Of a DNA stretch of 42,256 nt, positions 1 through 8,168 are shown in pieces. Under the pieces are notes generated by a model. It did no database searches, was not told the DNA's origin, and saw nothing but the letters and a program-made list of their open reading frames with translations. The DNA is taken from NCBI GenBank assembly GCA_021733945.1, contig JAIPJX010000025.1:1-42256 (forward strand), given 5' to 3'. Origin of the DNA: Verrucomicrobiota bacterium. GTDB lineage: Bacteria; Verrucomicrobiota; Verrucomicrobiia; Limisphaerales; SIBE01. Made by a program: the position numbers and the translations under genes. Each line of letters begins with the position of its first letter. Position 1 is the stretch's first letter.

Positions 1-164
1 ACCTCCAGCTGCTCCCTGGGAAGTTGCCTCACCCACGAACCTCCTCCGACGGGTTCATAATACCACCCCTCTCCGGCCCGGAATATCAGGGGAGCGGGCG
101 TCTGCCTCGGCAGAATGAGCAAACAGGCCGAAACCATCAAGGCCCGCAGAATCCAGCATTTCAT
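1..164 (-). CDS. Exported protein, 5' part only (runs off the left edge); possibly a TPR/BamD-like protein
   Basis: An ATG at 162-164 on the minus strand opens a frame that stays open to the window edge (54 codons). The product starts MKCWILRALMVSACLLIL, a clear signal peptide: basic n-region, then a hydrophobic core at about residues 5-18. It continues with a Gly/Trp/Tyr-rich segment (GEGWYYEPVGGGSWVRQ) and then REQLEV. I have the impression, not checked, that this N-terminus resembles verrucomicrobial tetratricopeptide or BamD-like outer-membrane assembly proteins. It lies 74 nt downstream of the zinc-ribbon gene on the same strand. No clear Shine-Dalgarno is visible. The signal peptide is well supported; the family is a guess. 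Confidence 0.6.
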   Translation of the reverse strand, partial: MKCWILRALMVSACLLILPRQTPAPLIFRAGEGWYYEPVGGGSWVRQLPREQLE

Positions 165-238
165 GCGTGAACCGTATCGGAGCGAAAAATCCAAGTCAAG
201 GGGGCGAGCGGGCCTGGAGCGAAGACGCCCCCCGGCTG

Positions 239-709
239 CTATCCCTTGTAAACGATCATGACCCCGAAATCAGTCATCAACTCCCGAGTCCCCAAATCCA
301 GATGGGTGTAGGTGAGTGGCGTGATGCTGACGAGATCGGCTTCGCCGACCTCATTCAAAAATTTGGTCACCACTTCGTCGAACAGATCCTTACCCACCTC
401 AACGCAATCGGTGCGCCGGATGGTCCGTAGCTTCAAACCCTTCTTGCCGTCCTTCGAAACCGAAGCCAGCGGTTTCACCGGTTTTTGAATCAGGCTCTCG
501 GTGGGTTCCTCGTGCACGGGCACCGAGAAATGGTATTCCTCTCTGGCCGCAGCAGAGGCAGCGATCGCGTTGATCTTCACATTCATGACGTCCGGTTCCG
601 GAATCACGATCGAACTGCCGCACGATGGGCAGGCAATTTCGTTACCCGCCATCGAAGTTTCCGCCTCGAGCTGCTGCTTGCAGCTTGAGCATGCAAATAT
701 CATATCCAT
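239..709 (-). CDS. Zinc-ribbon protein of unknown function (156 aa)
   Basis: The N-terminus carries two CxxC knuckles (C7-C10 and C27-C30) with the spacing of a zinc ribbon. A charged linker of about 60 residues follows. A compact C-terminal domain (about residues 90-156) has the look of a small alpha/beta fold ending in DFGVMIVYKG. I do not recognise the C-terminal domain. The start at 709 is preceded by a GCGAGG ribosome-binding site; an in-frame ATG two codons later (MIFAC) is a possible alternative. It lies 144 nt downstream of the small anchored protein on the same strand. Zinc binding is inferred from the cysteines; no cellular role can be assigned. Confidence 0.7.
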   Translation of the reverse strand: MDMIFACSSCKQQLEAETSMAGNEIACPSCGSSIVIPEPDVMNVKINAIAASAAAREEYHFSVPVHEEPTESLIQKPVKPLASVSKDGKKGLKLRTIRRTDCVEVGKDLFDEVVTKFLNEVGEADLVSITPLTYTHLDLGTRELMTDFGVMIVYKG

Positions 710-853
710 AGAAACCTCGCGAGTTAAGTTTGAGAATCTTTCGCCATTCTAACAGCGTTGCTGACAGACTTCTAGAGAAAACACATCCGGAAAAGGCGTG
801 CTCACTGCCTTTGGCCTGGCGATCCGCGGGATGCGGAGGAAGACGAATCTGAC

Positions 854-1258
854 CTACTGATAGGTGTCCGCCATCCTGCGAACCCTCTCATGGAGCGGCG
901 ACCCTGGGGCTACCCGTTGCTGGACAGACCGGAACACCTGCCTGGCCTCGGCGGGACTTTTCAGACTGACCTGGATCACATAATCCAGTTCTATCTCCGC
1001 CAGACGCGGGTCTTGAATGGCATGCCGGTATTGTTTCAAGAAGCCCTTCAGACTTTCAACCCCGGCGGCCTTGGCCGCTTCAAAGGTTGACTCAAGCGAT
1101 GCCGGCATGCCCGGCAACTCGGTTGGTCCGGCTGGCGCAGGTTCATAACCACGATCCGTCGCTCGTTCCTCACGCTTGGCGTCGTCGTATTTGTGCATGA
1201 TCTGTCGGGTAACCCCGAAAACCGCCAATAGAATCACAATGACAATGACCGCCTTCAT
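854..1258 (-). CDS. Small membrane-anchored protein of unknown function (134 aa)
   Basis: Residues 1-18 (MKAVIVIVILLAVFGVTR) form a single hydrophobic N-terminal helix, so the protein is probably anchored in the inner membrane with the rest in the periplasm. A Pro/Gly-rich linker (PAPAGPTELPGMP) leads to a helical C-terminal part of about 80 residues, rich in Glu, Arg and Gln. No enzyme motif is visible. It starts 8 nt after the murA stop codon, so the two are almost certainly cotranscribed, and translation may be coupled. Placement beside murA hints at an envelope role, but that is inference only. Confidence 0.7.
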   Translation of the reverse strand: MKAVIVIVILLAVFGVTRQIMHKYDDAKREERATDRGYEPAPAGPTELPGMPASLESTFEAAKAAGVESLKGFLKQYRHAIQDPRLAEIELDYVIQVSLKSPAEARQVFRSVQQRVAPGSPLHERVRRMADTYQ

Positions 1259-1266
1259 CCAATCAC

Positions 1267-2526
1267 CTAATCCGCCACACGCTCCACCCGGGCACCCAGT
1301 TTCTTGAGTTTCGCGTCAATGTTTTCGTAACCACGGTCCAAGTGGTAGATCCGCTTGACCAACGTGCTTCCCCGAGCCACCAACCCGGCAATCACCAGAG
1401 CCGCCGAGGCCCTCAGATCGCTGGCCATCACGGGGGCACCGCTGAGCCGTTTGCCTCCTTTCACTATAGCGCTCGGCCCTTCAATGGCAATATCAGCGCC
1501 CAAACGGGAGATCTCGCTCACATGCATGAACCGGGACTCGAAGATCCGCTCCGTGATGATGCTGATGCCCGGGCTGAGAGTCATCAGGACCATCATCTGT
1601 GCCTGAACATCGGTCGGAAAACCCGAATACGGGAGGGTCGTGATGTCAATTGGCTTGAGACGCCCACCCCGGCGCACGGTCAGTGACGTTCCGTTGCGCT
1701 CCACCCGGACCCCGGCTTCCCGTAGTTTGTCCAACACGGCGTGCATGTGGTCCGGCCGGCTGCCCTGGATCGTGACCTCCCCCCCGGTCGCCGCAGCCGC
1801 CACTGCAAACGTCGCCGCCTCAATCCGGTCGGGAATAACTTCATGATCGGCCCCATGCAGGGTCTTGACACCCGTCACGGTGATCGTGGGACTGCCTTCA
1901 CCGGAAATCTTCGCACCCATCGCCCTGAGAAACACCGCCAGATCGACCACCTCGGGTTCACACGCGGCGCTCTCAATAATGGTGATTCCATCAGCCAGCG
2001 TGGCCGCCATCATGATGTTGGCCGTACCCAGCACGGTTGGTCCCGAACGTCCACCCAAGAACAGATCCGCTCCCACCAGTTTCCGGGTCGTTGCCGACAC
2101 ATATCCGTTGAGGATCTCAATCCGTGCTCCCAGCTCCCGAAGGCCTTTTAAATGAAGGTCGATCGGTCGGGAGCCAATCACGCAACCACCCGGCAGCGAG
2201 ACCTTCGCCTTGCGCAACCTCGCCAGCAGCGGTCCCAGGATGCAGATCGACCCCCGCATCTTGCGGATCAGTTCGTAATCCCCCACGCCCCGGACCTTTT
2301 TTGCCTGGATACTCACCGAATCACCGTCAAACTGCACCTCCGCGCCAAGCGATTTGAGGATCTGGCCCATAAACTGAACGTCGCTCAACTGGGGCACGCG
2401 TCGAATCGTGCACGGTTCAGCCGTCAACAAAGTCGCTGCCATGATCGGCAAAACGGCGTTCTTCGCCCCACTTATCCGCACTTCCCCATGAAGTGGGACC
2501 CCGCCTTTAATCAATAAACTATCCAT
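1267..2526 (-). CDS. murA: UDP-N-acetylglucosamine 1-carboxyvinyltransferase MurA
   Basis: MurA transfers enolpyruvate from PEP to UDP-GlcNAc, the first committed step of peptidoglycan synthesis, in the cytoplasm. The 419-residue length matches the family. The catalytic set is intact: K22-N23 in SGAKNA, the PEP-binding cysteine C115 in GGCVIGSRP, and D306 in SGFPTD. Having Cys rather than Asp at 115 predicts a fosfomycin-sensitive enzyme (inference from the family). The gene lies 18 nt downstream of prmC and 8 nt upstream of a small anchored protein, so it is the middle gene of a tight three-gene unit. Confidence 0.97.
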   Translation of the reverse strand: MDSLLIKGGVPLHGEVRISGAKNAVLPIMAATLLTAEPCTIRRVPQLSDVQFMGQILKSLGAEVQFDGDSVSIQAKKVRGVGDYELIRKMRGSICILGPLLARLRKAKVSLPGGCVIGSRPIDLHLKGLRELGARIEILNGYVSATTRKLVGADLFLGGRSGPTVLGTANIMMAATLADGITIIESAACEPEVVDLAVFLRAMGAKISGEGSPTITVTGVKTLHGADHEVIPDRIEAATFAVAAAATGGEVTIQGSRPDHMHAVLDKLREAGVRVERNGTSLTVRRGGRLKPIDITTLPYSGFPTDVQAQMMVLMTLSPGISIITERIFESRFMHVSEISRLGADIAIEGPSAIVKGGKRLSGAPVMASDLRASAALVIAGLVARGSTLVKRIYHLDRGYENIDAKLKKLGARVERVAD

Positions 2527-2544
2527 GAGATGTGTCGTTATCCT

Positions 2545-3447
2545 TCAAGCAGCACCGCTGAATCGGCTTCCATCCTCCCGAGATTCGGGCTGGTGCGCAA
2601 TCATGAATCGATCCGTTCCACAAAGATCCTTCTCCACCGCGTCAACACACCAGCCGTTCCCCTCAAAAAGAGCAGCCACGGCGTCTGCCTGGCCATCTCC
2701 GAACTCAACCATCAACCTGCCCCCGCGTCGCAGCAATCGGCCCGACTCCCCAGCCAATCCCCGGTAAAAATCAAGTCCATCCACACCTCCATCCAGCGCC
2801 CGCCTTGGATCGTGATCCCGGACCTCGGGATCGAGCCCTGCAATTTCTCCGGACGGGATGTAGGGCGGGTTCGACAGGATCAGATCGACCTGGAACCGTG
2901 GACCCAGCGCGGCCAACCCGTCGCCGCAAAGGAACTGAATCCGGTTCTGAACCCCGATCGCCACCGCGTTGGCGCGCGCGACCAGAATCGCCGCCCGCGA
3001 AATGTCGATCCCCCACACGCGAACCTCCCCATACCGGGCGGCAACGGCAATGGCGAGACACCCGCTTCCAGTCCCGAAATCCAGCACATCCAATCTGCCA
3101 CCCGCCTCCGACTGGCGACCGGACAGGAAATCCCAGGCCAATTCTGCCAGTCGCTCGGTTTCGGGCCGCGGGATCAGCACATGCCGGTCAACCGCCAGGT
3201 CCAGCCCGCAAAAGGACGTGCCGCCCAGAAGGTGTTGCAGCGGTTCACGCGCCGCCCGCCGCGCAACCAAACTCGAAAGCGTACCCAGCTCACCGCAGCT
3301 CAACACCCGCGTGCGGTCCAGCATCACCTCCAGGCGCGGCCGGTTCAGGACATGCGCCAGCATCCACTCCACCTGCAGACGCGGCGATTCGACGCCGTTT
3401 CTCTCAAATTCAGCCGTGTTTTTTTGAATAAACTCCGCAATGGTCAT
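2545..3447 (-). CDS. prmC: Release factor glutamine N5-methyltransferase PrmC (HemK)
   Basis: PrmC methylates the GGQ glutamine of peptide-chain release factors RF1 and RF2 using S-adenosylmethionine. The 300-residue protein has the PrmC-specific linker motif LIPRPETE (91-98), the SAM-binding glycine loop LDFGTGSGC (122-130), and the catalytic NPPY (193-196) that binds the glutamine amide. Length is normal. The partner gene prfA is often upstream in other bacteria but is absent here; the next gene upstream is divergent. The gene appears to lead the prmC-murA unit, with its promoter in the 144-nt divergent region at 3448-3591. Confidence 0.96.
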   Translation of the reverse strand: MTIAEFIQKNTAEFERNGVESPRLQVEWMLAHVLNRPRLEVMLDRTRVLSCGELGTLSSLVARRAAREPLQHLLGGTSFCGLDLAVDRHVLIPRPETERLAELAWDFLSGRQSEAGGRLDVLDFGTGSGCLAIAVAARYGEVRVWGIDISRAAILVARANAVAIGVQNRIQFLCGDGLAALGPRFQVDLILSNPPYIPSGEIAGLDPEVRDHDPRRALDGGVDGLDFYRGLAGESGRLLRRGGRLMVEFGDGQADAVAALFEGNGWCVDAVEKDLCGTDRFMIAHQPESREDGSRFSGAA

Positions 3448-3591
3448 GGGATCGGCTCACCGCGGAACCTGCCGTGTTCCCGGTTCACATCCGACATATC
3501 CCAGACAATAGGAAAAACTGCGATAAAAGAAACCATTCCGGAAACCGTTCTTCGCGCTTGAAGTTCCGGCACGGGCTTTTATTTTGCTTTC

Positions 3592-4212
3592 ATGAAAGCT
3601 CTGCTCCACCTCCCCGTCTGCCTGACTGCGGCCATTGGTTTTTCCGCCTTCGCACAAGATGCGCCCCCCCGGGAGGCGGCTTTGGAAAGAACCGCTCTTT
3701 ACGAGCAGGTCCGGACTCTGAACTCCAGGATTGTCAACATTCTCGAAACCCAGGAACTGCTGATCAAGAAACAGAGCGACCTCGACGACCGACTCGACCG
3801 ACTGGCCAGGGAGCTCGGGTCGGTCAAGGACCGGATCGGCAAGGAGGCCCCCGACTATGTCACCCGCGAGGAACTCAAGGTCTACGTGGACAAACTCAAG
3901 GAGATCGACGAAAAACGCCAGTCGGACAAGACGTTGATCGTCAAAAGCATTCAGGAGCTCTCCAAACTGCCCGTTGTGGCCGCCCCGGTCACACCTCCCG
4001 CCCCTGCGGCTCCCGTTGGCCCCACGTATGAATACACCGTGCAACCGGGCGACAATCTCGGGGGAATCGTCCGCGCCTACAACACCGAATTCGAAAAACA
4101 GGGTTTAAAAAGCATCAGAATCAGCCAGATCGAAAAGGCGAATCCCGGGCTCGACCCGGACCGCATTCTGGTGGGCCAGGTCATCCGGATTCCGATCCCG
4201 GACAAAAACTAA
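3592..4212 (+). CDS. Secreted LysM-domain protein with coiled coil
   Basis: A cleavable signal peptide (residues 1-22, ending FSAFAQ) exports the protein. Residues about 35-115 are a charged heptad-like helix rich in Leu, Lys, Glu and Asp, probably a coiled coil. An Ala/Pro linker follows (about 125-142). The C-terminal 60 residues are one LysM module (YTVQPGDNLGGIVRAYN, then NPGLDPDRILVGQVIRIP), which binds GlcNAc-containing glycans such as peptidoglycan. The likely location is the periplasm or outer envelope. The insertion between the two LysM halves is slightly longer than usual. It shares a divergent promoter region with prmC. Confidence 0.85.
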   Translation: MKALLHLPVCLTAAIGFSAFAQDAPPREAALERTALYEQVRTLNSRIVNILETQELLIKKQSDLDDRLDRLARELGSVKDRIGKEAPDYVTREELKVYVDKLKEIDEKRQSDKTLIVKSIQELSKLPVVAAPVTPPAPAAPVGPTYEYTVQPGDNLGGIVRAYNTEFEKQGLKSIRISQIEKANPGLDPDRILVGQVIRIPIPDKN

Positions 4213-4231
4213 ACCCGCGGTCCAACGTTCC

Positions 4232-4612
4232 ATGAAGGCTGCCGTATTCATCGCTCTCGGATTCCTGCTCTACCTGATGCTCTGCCATTGGGTCTACAGG
4301 CAGCTCCGCTACCGCATCTCACGCGATCGTTTTCAGATCATCCTGTTTGGAATCTGCCTGCGCAGCATCCCGTTGACCGAGATCGAATCGGTCTCCAAAC
4401 GCCGCCCCGAAGGCTGGTCGGAAAAATGGCTCAACACCTTTCAACCCGGCCATCGCATGCTCGCCATCCGACGCAAACGAGGCCTGAGACGCCACCTCCT
4501 GATCACCCCAAAAAACCGTTACATCTTCAAAACGGCGATCGATCGCGCCATCGCACAGCGGGGACAACCGGTGCCCTCCGGCGAAGAGGAACTGAACCTG
4601 ATCACCGATTGA
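4232..4612 (+). CDS. Membrane protein with bacterial PH-like domain (126 aa)
   Basis: One N-terminal transmembrane helix (about residues 3-25) is followed by a basic beta-rich domain. The pattern LRYRISRDRFQIIL...SIPLTEIESV...LLITPKNRYIF is typical of bacterial PH-like modules: a strand, a loop of the form 'I-L-T-E-I-x-S-V', and a closing 'I-T-P' strand. The role is unknown; such domains usually sit on the cytoplasmic face of the membrane. It begins 19 nt after the LysM gene, so the two probably share a transcript. The family assignment is by pattern only. Confidence 0.65.
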   Translation: MKAAVFIALGFLLYLMLCHWVYRQLRYRISRDRFQIILFGICLRSIPLTEIESVSKRRPEGWSEKWLNTFQPGHRMLAIRRKRGLRRHLLITPKNRYIFKTAIDRAIAQRGQPVPSGEEELNLITD

Positions 4613-4715
4613 GATTCCGGCACCGTGTTTCCCGCGCGCCCTCCGACGCCCCGGACTGCTCCCAGACGAACGTTGTCGTGGACGACATAGGGGAATTCTC
4701 GCAGACTGCGCGGCG

Positions 4716-5555
4716 ATGAAGATTGTGGTCGGGACAACAGACAATGCAGATCGCTCCCGGGAGGTCGCTGAGCGTGACGCCCGGTTTGGAGGCGTGGGAC
4801 GGTTGTTTGGCGTGACCGGACTGCAAACACTGGGCCGTGCCCATGTCTGTGTGGTCGGAATCGGAGGGGTGGGATCGTGGGCTGTCGAAGCCCTGGCTCG
4901 ATCCGGAATTGGAAGACTGACCCTGATCGATCTGGATGAGGTCTGCCTGAGCAACGTGAACCGCCAGCTGCACGCCGTGGACGGCGGATTCGGAACGCCC
5001 AAAGTCACCGCGATGGCAGGCCGGATCGCGAGCATCAATCCCGAGTGCGTGGTAAATCCGGTTCAAGCCTTCTTCGCCACCTCGAACGCCTCCGAGATCC
5101 TGGATTCCGACTTTCACTTCGTGCTCGATGCAATCGACAGTCCTTCCAAGAAATGCCTGCTGATAGCCCTGTGCCGGGAAAAACAAATCCCGGTGATCAC
5201 GGTCGGCGGCGCTGCCGGACGACGGGATCCGACCCGGATTCGGGTGGTTGATCTGGCGTTTTCACAGGGCGACCGGCTGCTGCACGAGATCCGGAAAAAG
5301 CTCCGGGTCAAACACGGCTTCCCAAGGGAACGGCAGCCGTTCGATGTGGAATGTGTTTATTCGGAGGAACCGCCCGTGTTCCCGGCCGTCGACGGGTCGG
5401 TCTGTTCGCAGCGGGATCCTGGGGCGGACCTGCGAATCGACTGCAACAGCGGTTTCGGCACCGCCTGTTTCGTTACAGGAACCTTCGGGTTGGTGGCGGC
5501 GGCGCGGATCGTGGATCGAATCGCGAGCGGCCCGACGCTGTCGGGGGCACTCTGA
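4716..5555 (+). CDS. tcdA: tRNA threonylcarbamoyladenosine dehydratase TcdA (CsdL)
   Basis: TcdA uses ATP to cyclise t6A37 to ct6A37 in ANN-decoding tRNAs. The E1-like (ThiF/MoeB) fold is evident: nucleotide-binding loop GIGGVGS (48-54), acidic strand LIDLDEVCLSNVNRQ with the NRQ arginine at 82-84, and the family-specific ITVGGAAGRRDPTRI and FDVECVYSEE segments. Length (279 aa) is close to the E. coli enzyme. The ATG at 4716 leaves an N-terminus matching the usual RFGG...RLFG lead-in. It follows the PH-like gene by about 100 nt and converges with the SxtJ-like gene. Confidence 0.93.
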   Translation: MKIVVGTTDNADRSREVAERDARFGGVGRLFGVTGLQTLGRAHVCVVGIGGVGSWAVEALARSGIGRLTLIDLDEVCLSNVNRQLHAVDGGFGTPKVTAMAGRIASINPECVVNPVQAFFATSNASEILDSDFHFVLDAIDSPSKKCLLIALCREKQIPVITVGGAAGRRDPTRIRVVDLAFSQGDRLLHEIRKKLRVKHGFPRERQPFDVECVYSEEPPVFPAVDGSVCSQRDPGADLRIDCNSGFGTACFVTGTFGLVAAARIVDRIASGPTLSGAL

Positions 5556-5615
5556 ACCCTTGAGAATTGCGCGATCGAGGCAGCTCGCTCGGGGAATGGA
5601 TTCCCGGAACGGCTC

Positions 5616-6014
5616 TCAGAACTGACGATCGAGATCCGGGGTTTGCCGGGGTTTGCTCCAGTAGGTGGAGGCGTTGCGCGGTCGTTTGAGTGCCAGCAGG
5701 TCCTTACCCATGAGTCGGAGCACCCAGCCGAGAGGGGTCACCAGGGCGAGAAAGAACATCACAAGCAATACCTTGCCGACCGCCTGCCCGATAAAAAAAC
5801 CAACCGACATGCCGGCACGGTAAAAGCCCCGAAACCCGCGCGGCACCACCAGGCTGGCCAACACCAGTACTCCAACCCCCAGCCAGACGGTCCACACCGG
5901 AACCGGAAGCCCCCCCTTTCGGTTGAGCAACCACGCAACAATGGAGATCACGACCGCCACCGATCCGGTGAATTTCTGCCATTCCCGTGGGTTTTCTTTA
6001 AGTCGCAGGCTCAT
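5616..6014 (-). CDS. SxtJ-like membrane protein
   Basis: A 132-residue protein with at least three hydrophobic segments (about 17-32, 43-60 and 74-102) and a polar C-terminal tail containing ALKRPRNASTYW. This matches the SxtJ family, small membrane proteins encoded beside O-carbamoyltransferases. The start at 6014 (MSLRLKENPREWQKF) was chosen because it fits the family N-terminus and leaves a 29-nt gap after the carbamoyltransferase; a longer frame upstream would overlap that gene. Function is unknown. By position it probably assists or anchors the carbamoyltransferase at the membrane (inference). Confidence 0.75.
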   Translation of the reverse strand: MSLRLKENPREWQKFTGSVAVVISIVAWLLNRKGGLPVPVWTVWLGVGVLVLASLVVPRGFRGFYRAGMSVGFFIGQAVGKVLLVMFFLALVTPLGWVLRLMGKDLLALKRPRNASTYWSKPRQTPDLDRQF

Positions 6015-6043
6015 GACTGGGGGCTTGGGGGAATCACAGGATC

Positions 6044-7873
6044 CTAGTCCGGAACCGGTTCGTGGGTCCGTGCGAGCTGCTGGTGGGGTTGTTTCGAACG
6101 ATCCAGAAGGAAATTCCCGATCACCAGATAATCCATCTCCGTGTTGACGAAACAACGGTAAGCATCGTCCGGCGTGCAGACAATCGGTTCCCCGCGCACA
6201 TTAAACGAAGTGTTCACCAGCATCGGACACCCGGTCTGCTCTTCGAACAGAGTCAACAGTCTAAAGAATCTGGGGTTGGAATCCGGACCGACTGTCTGAA
6301 TCCGGGCGGATCCGTCCACATGGGTGATGGCAGGCACCGACGACCGAATCTGCTTCAAGCGCTCAAGGCCGGTGACCGATTCATCGACCGGCAAACGCAA
6401 TCGCCCCTGGACAGGAGCCACGAACAGCATGTAGGGCGAATCCGTTTTCAAATCGAAATAGTCTGCCACACGGTCCCGCAGAATCGCCGGAGCGAACGGC
6501 CGGAAGGATTCACGGAACTTCACCTTCAGGTTCATGACCGACTGAATGTGGGGAGAACGGGGGTCGCCGAGGATGGATCGGTTGCCCAGGGCACGGGGAC
6601 CAAACTCCATGCGGCCCTGGACCCAGCCAACCACTTTTTCCATCCGCAAGAGCTCGATGGTCCGGGCAAACAGGAGTTCCTCGTCAAGCCATTCGTAACT
6701 GGCCTGATGGACTTCCAGGACCGATCGCACCTGTTCATCGGAGAACTCAGGTCCCAGCAGCGCCCCCTTCATGCGGTCGCCTCCGGACTGGGTCACCCGG
6801 GTATCCGGAGATTTTGCACGTTCCGGATCCGAATGCCACACCGCGAAGGCGGCCCCCACAGCGGCACCGGCGTCTCCAGCCGCCGGCTGAATCCAGATAT
6901 GATCAAACAGGTTCTCCCGCTGAATAAATCCGTTCGCCACGCAGTTGAGAGCCACGCCCCCGGCCATGCAGAGATTCGAGTGACCCGTGAGCTCACGAGC
7001 ATGCCGAGCCAGTCGGATCATGATCGTCTGGGTGACCTCCTGGATTGATCGGGCGATGTCCATGTGCCTCTGAATCAGGGGTTCATCCGGTTTTCGGGGA
7101 GGCCCCCCGAACAGCCGGTGAAACCGGTCGCCTGTCATGGTGAATGTGCGCAGAAAATCGAAATACTCTAGATTCAGCCAGAACGACCCGTCTTCCTTGA
7201 CCTCAATCAGGTGCTCATACAACGCTGCGACATGGGTTGGCTCGCCATACGGTGCCAGCCCCATCAGTTTGTATTCTCCGGAGTTGACCCGAAACCCGCA
7301 GTAGGCGGTGAACGCTGAATAAAGCAGCCCAAGAGAATGGGGAAAGCGCAGCTCCTTGAGCAGGTCGATGCGGTCCCCCTGTCCCGAGCCGATCGTGGTG
7401 GTGGCCCATTCCCCGACCCCATCAACGGTCAGAATGGCGGCCTCTGAAAACGGGCTGGGATAAAACGCACTGGCCGCATGCGCCTGGTGATGTTCCGTAA
7501 AGAGAATGGGACACCCGGCGGCCAGGCCCGGGATTTCTTCGCGAATCGTGCCGCGAAGATTGAGCTTCTCGCTCAGCCAGGATGGCAGGACTTTCGGGAA
7601 GGTCCTCAAACCAGCAGGCGCCACGGCAAGGTAGGTTTCCAGAACCCGGGCGAACTTGGTCAGGGGTTTGTCGTAAAACACCACTGCGTCCAGATCCCTG
7701 CTTGCGATTCCCCCGAAATCAAGGCAGAACTCAACGGCACGAGCCGGAAACACCTCGTCATTCTTTTTTCTGGAAAACCGTTCCTCCTGAGCGGCAGCAA
7801 CGATTTCGCCGTCGATCAGGAGGCAGGCCGCCGAATCGTGGTAATAAGCTGAAATGCCCAATATGGAACGCAT
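6044..7873 (-). CDS. O-carbamoyltransferase of the NodU/CmcH/SxtI family
   Basis: These enzymes transfer the carbamoyl group of carbamoyl phosphate, through carbamoyl-adenylate, to a hydroxyl of a sugar or metabolite. The 609-residue protein has the full architecture: the N-terminal ASKHA domain opens ILGISAYYHDSAACLL and carries EHHQAHAAS (127-135) and DGVGEWATT (151-159). The C-terminal Kae1/YrdC-like part has GRMEFGPRALGNRSILGD and NTSFNVRGEPIVCTP. It sits between an SxtJ-like and an SxtK-like (DUF5989) gene, the arrangement of saxitoxin SxtI/J/K. No saxitoxin or antibiotic genes are nearby, so the acceptor is unknown; a cell-surface glycan is one possibility. Confidence 0.92.
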   Translation of the reverse strand: MRSILGISAYYHDSAACLLIDGEIVAAAQEERFSRKKNDEVFPARAVEFCLDFGGIASRDLDAVVFYDKPLTKFARVLETYLAVAPAGLRTFPKVLPSWLSEKLNLRGTIREEIPGLAAGCPILFTEHHQAHAASAFYPSPFSEAAILTVDGVGEWATTTIGSGQGDRIDLLKELRFPHSLGLLYSAFTAYCGFRVNSGEYKLMGLAPYGEPTHVAALYEHLIEVKEDGSFWLNLEYFDFLRTFTMTGDRFHRLFGGPPRKPDEPLIQRHMDIARSIQEVTQTIMIRLARHARELTGHSNLCMAGGVALNCVANGFIQRENLFDHIWIQPAAGDAGAAVGAAFAVWHSDPERAKSPDTRVTQSGGDRMKGALLGPEFSDEQVRSVLEVHQASYEWLDEELLFARTIELLRMEKVVGWVQGRMEFGPRALGNRSILGDPRSPHIQSVMNLKVKFRESFRPFAPAILRDRVADYFDLKTDSPYMLFVAPVQGRLRLPVDESVTGLERLKQIRSSVPAITHVDGSARIQTVGPDSNPRFFRLLTLFEEQTGCPMLVNTSFNVRGEPIVCTPDDAYRCFVNTEMDYLVIGNFLLDRSKQPHQQLARTHEPVPD

Positions 7874-7885
7874 GGACCTGCCGAA

Positions 7886-8038
7886 TCACATAAAGGGATA
7901 AAGAAATGGGGCCAGAGCCGAGCTGGAACTAAACATCACCAGCGCGCCAAGAATCAGGAGCACGAAAAACAGGGGTGCCAGCCACCATTTTTTTTCCTGC
8001 CGCAAAAACAATAAAAACTCTTTGAAAAGGCGCCACAC
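7886..8038 (-). CDS. SxtK-like small membrane protein (DUF5989 family)
   Basis: A 50-residue single-pass membrane protein. The pattern is WRLFKEFLLFLRQEKKWW, then a hydrophobic helix (LAPLFFVLLILGALVMF) and the tail SSALAPFLYPFM. This is the layout of the DUF5989/SxtK family, nearly always encoded beside an SxtI-type carbamoyltransferase. I place the start at the GTG at 8038 because family members begin just before this segment. The frame can be extended to a TTG at 8101, but the extra 21 residues look non-family and overlap the FecR promoter. It lies 12 nt upstream of the carbamoyltransferase, so it heads that operon. Confidence 0.75.
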   Translation of the reverse strand: MWRLFKEFLLFLRQEKKWWLAPLFFVLLILGALVMFSSSSALAPFLYPFM

Positions 8039-8101
8039 ACTGTTAGCATACAGGCAAGTGTCCTCGGATGGCAAAAAGTAAAGTTGGACCCAATAATCCA
8101 A

Positions 8102-8129
8102 TTGACAACCGACCCTAAGTCACTAGACT
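8102..8129 (+). promoter_or_regulatory. Putative sigma-70 promoter of the FecR-domain gene
   Basis: A perfect -35 box TTGACA (8102-8107) is followed after 16 bp by TAGACT (8124-8129), which matches the -10 consensus at 4 of 6 positions. Transcription would start near 8136, giving a leader of about 30 nt that contains the purine-rich AAAAGGA upstream of the ATG at 8169. The element lies immediately upstream of the divergent SxtK-like operon, so the two promoters must lie close together or overlap. Confidence 0.55.
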
Positions 8130-8168
8130 GCTGGGTATTCGAATTAAGAAATTAAAAGGATCAAATCT

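Noticed and set aside
5592-5605. GGGAA/TTCCC hairpin between tcdA and the SxtJ-like gene
   Set aside because: Only five base pairs and no T run on either strand, so it is too weak to call a terminator.
6431-6445. GTAGGGCGAATCCGT, a 15-nt match to the left arm of the palindrome at 15486-15500
   Set aside because: It lies inside the carbamoyltransferase gene, encodes a conserved-looking stretch (TDSPYM) and has no complementary arm nearby, so it is likely a chance match.
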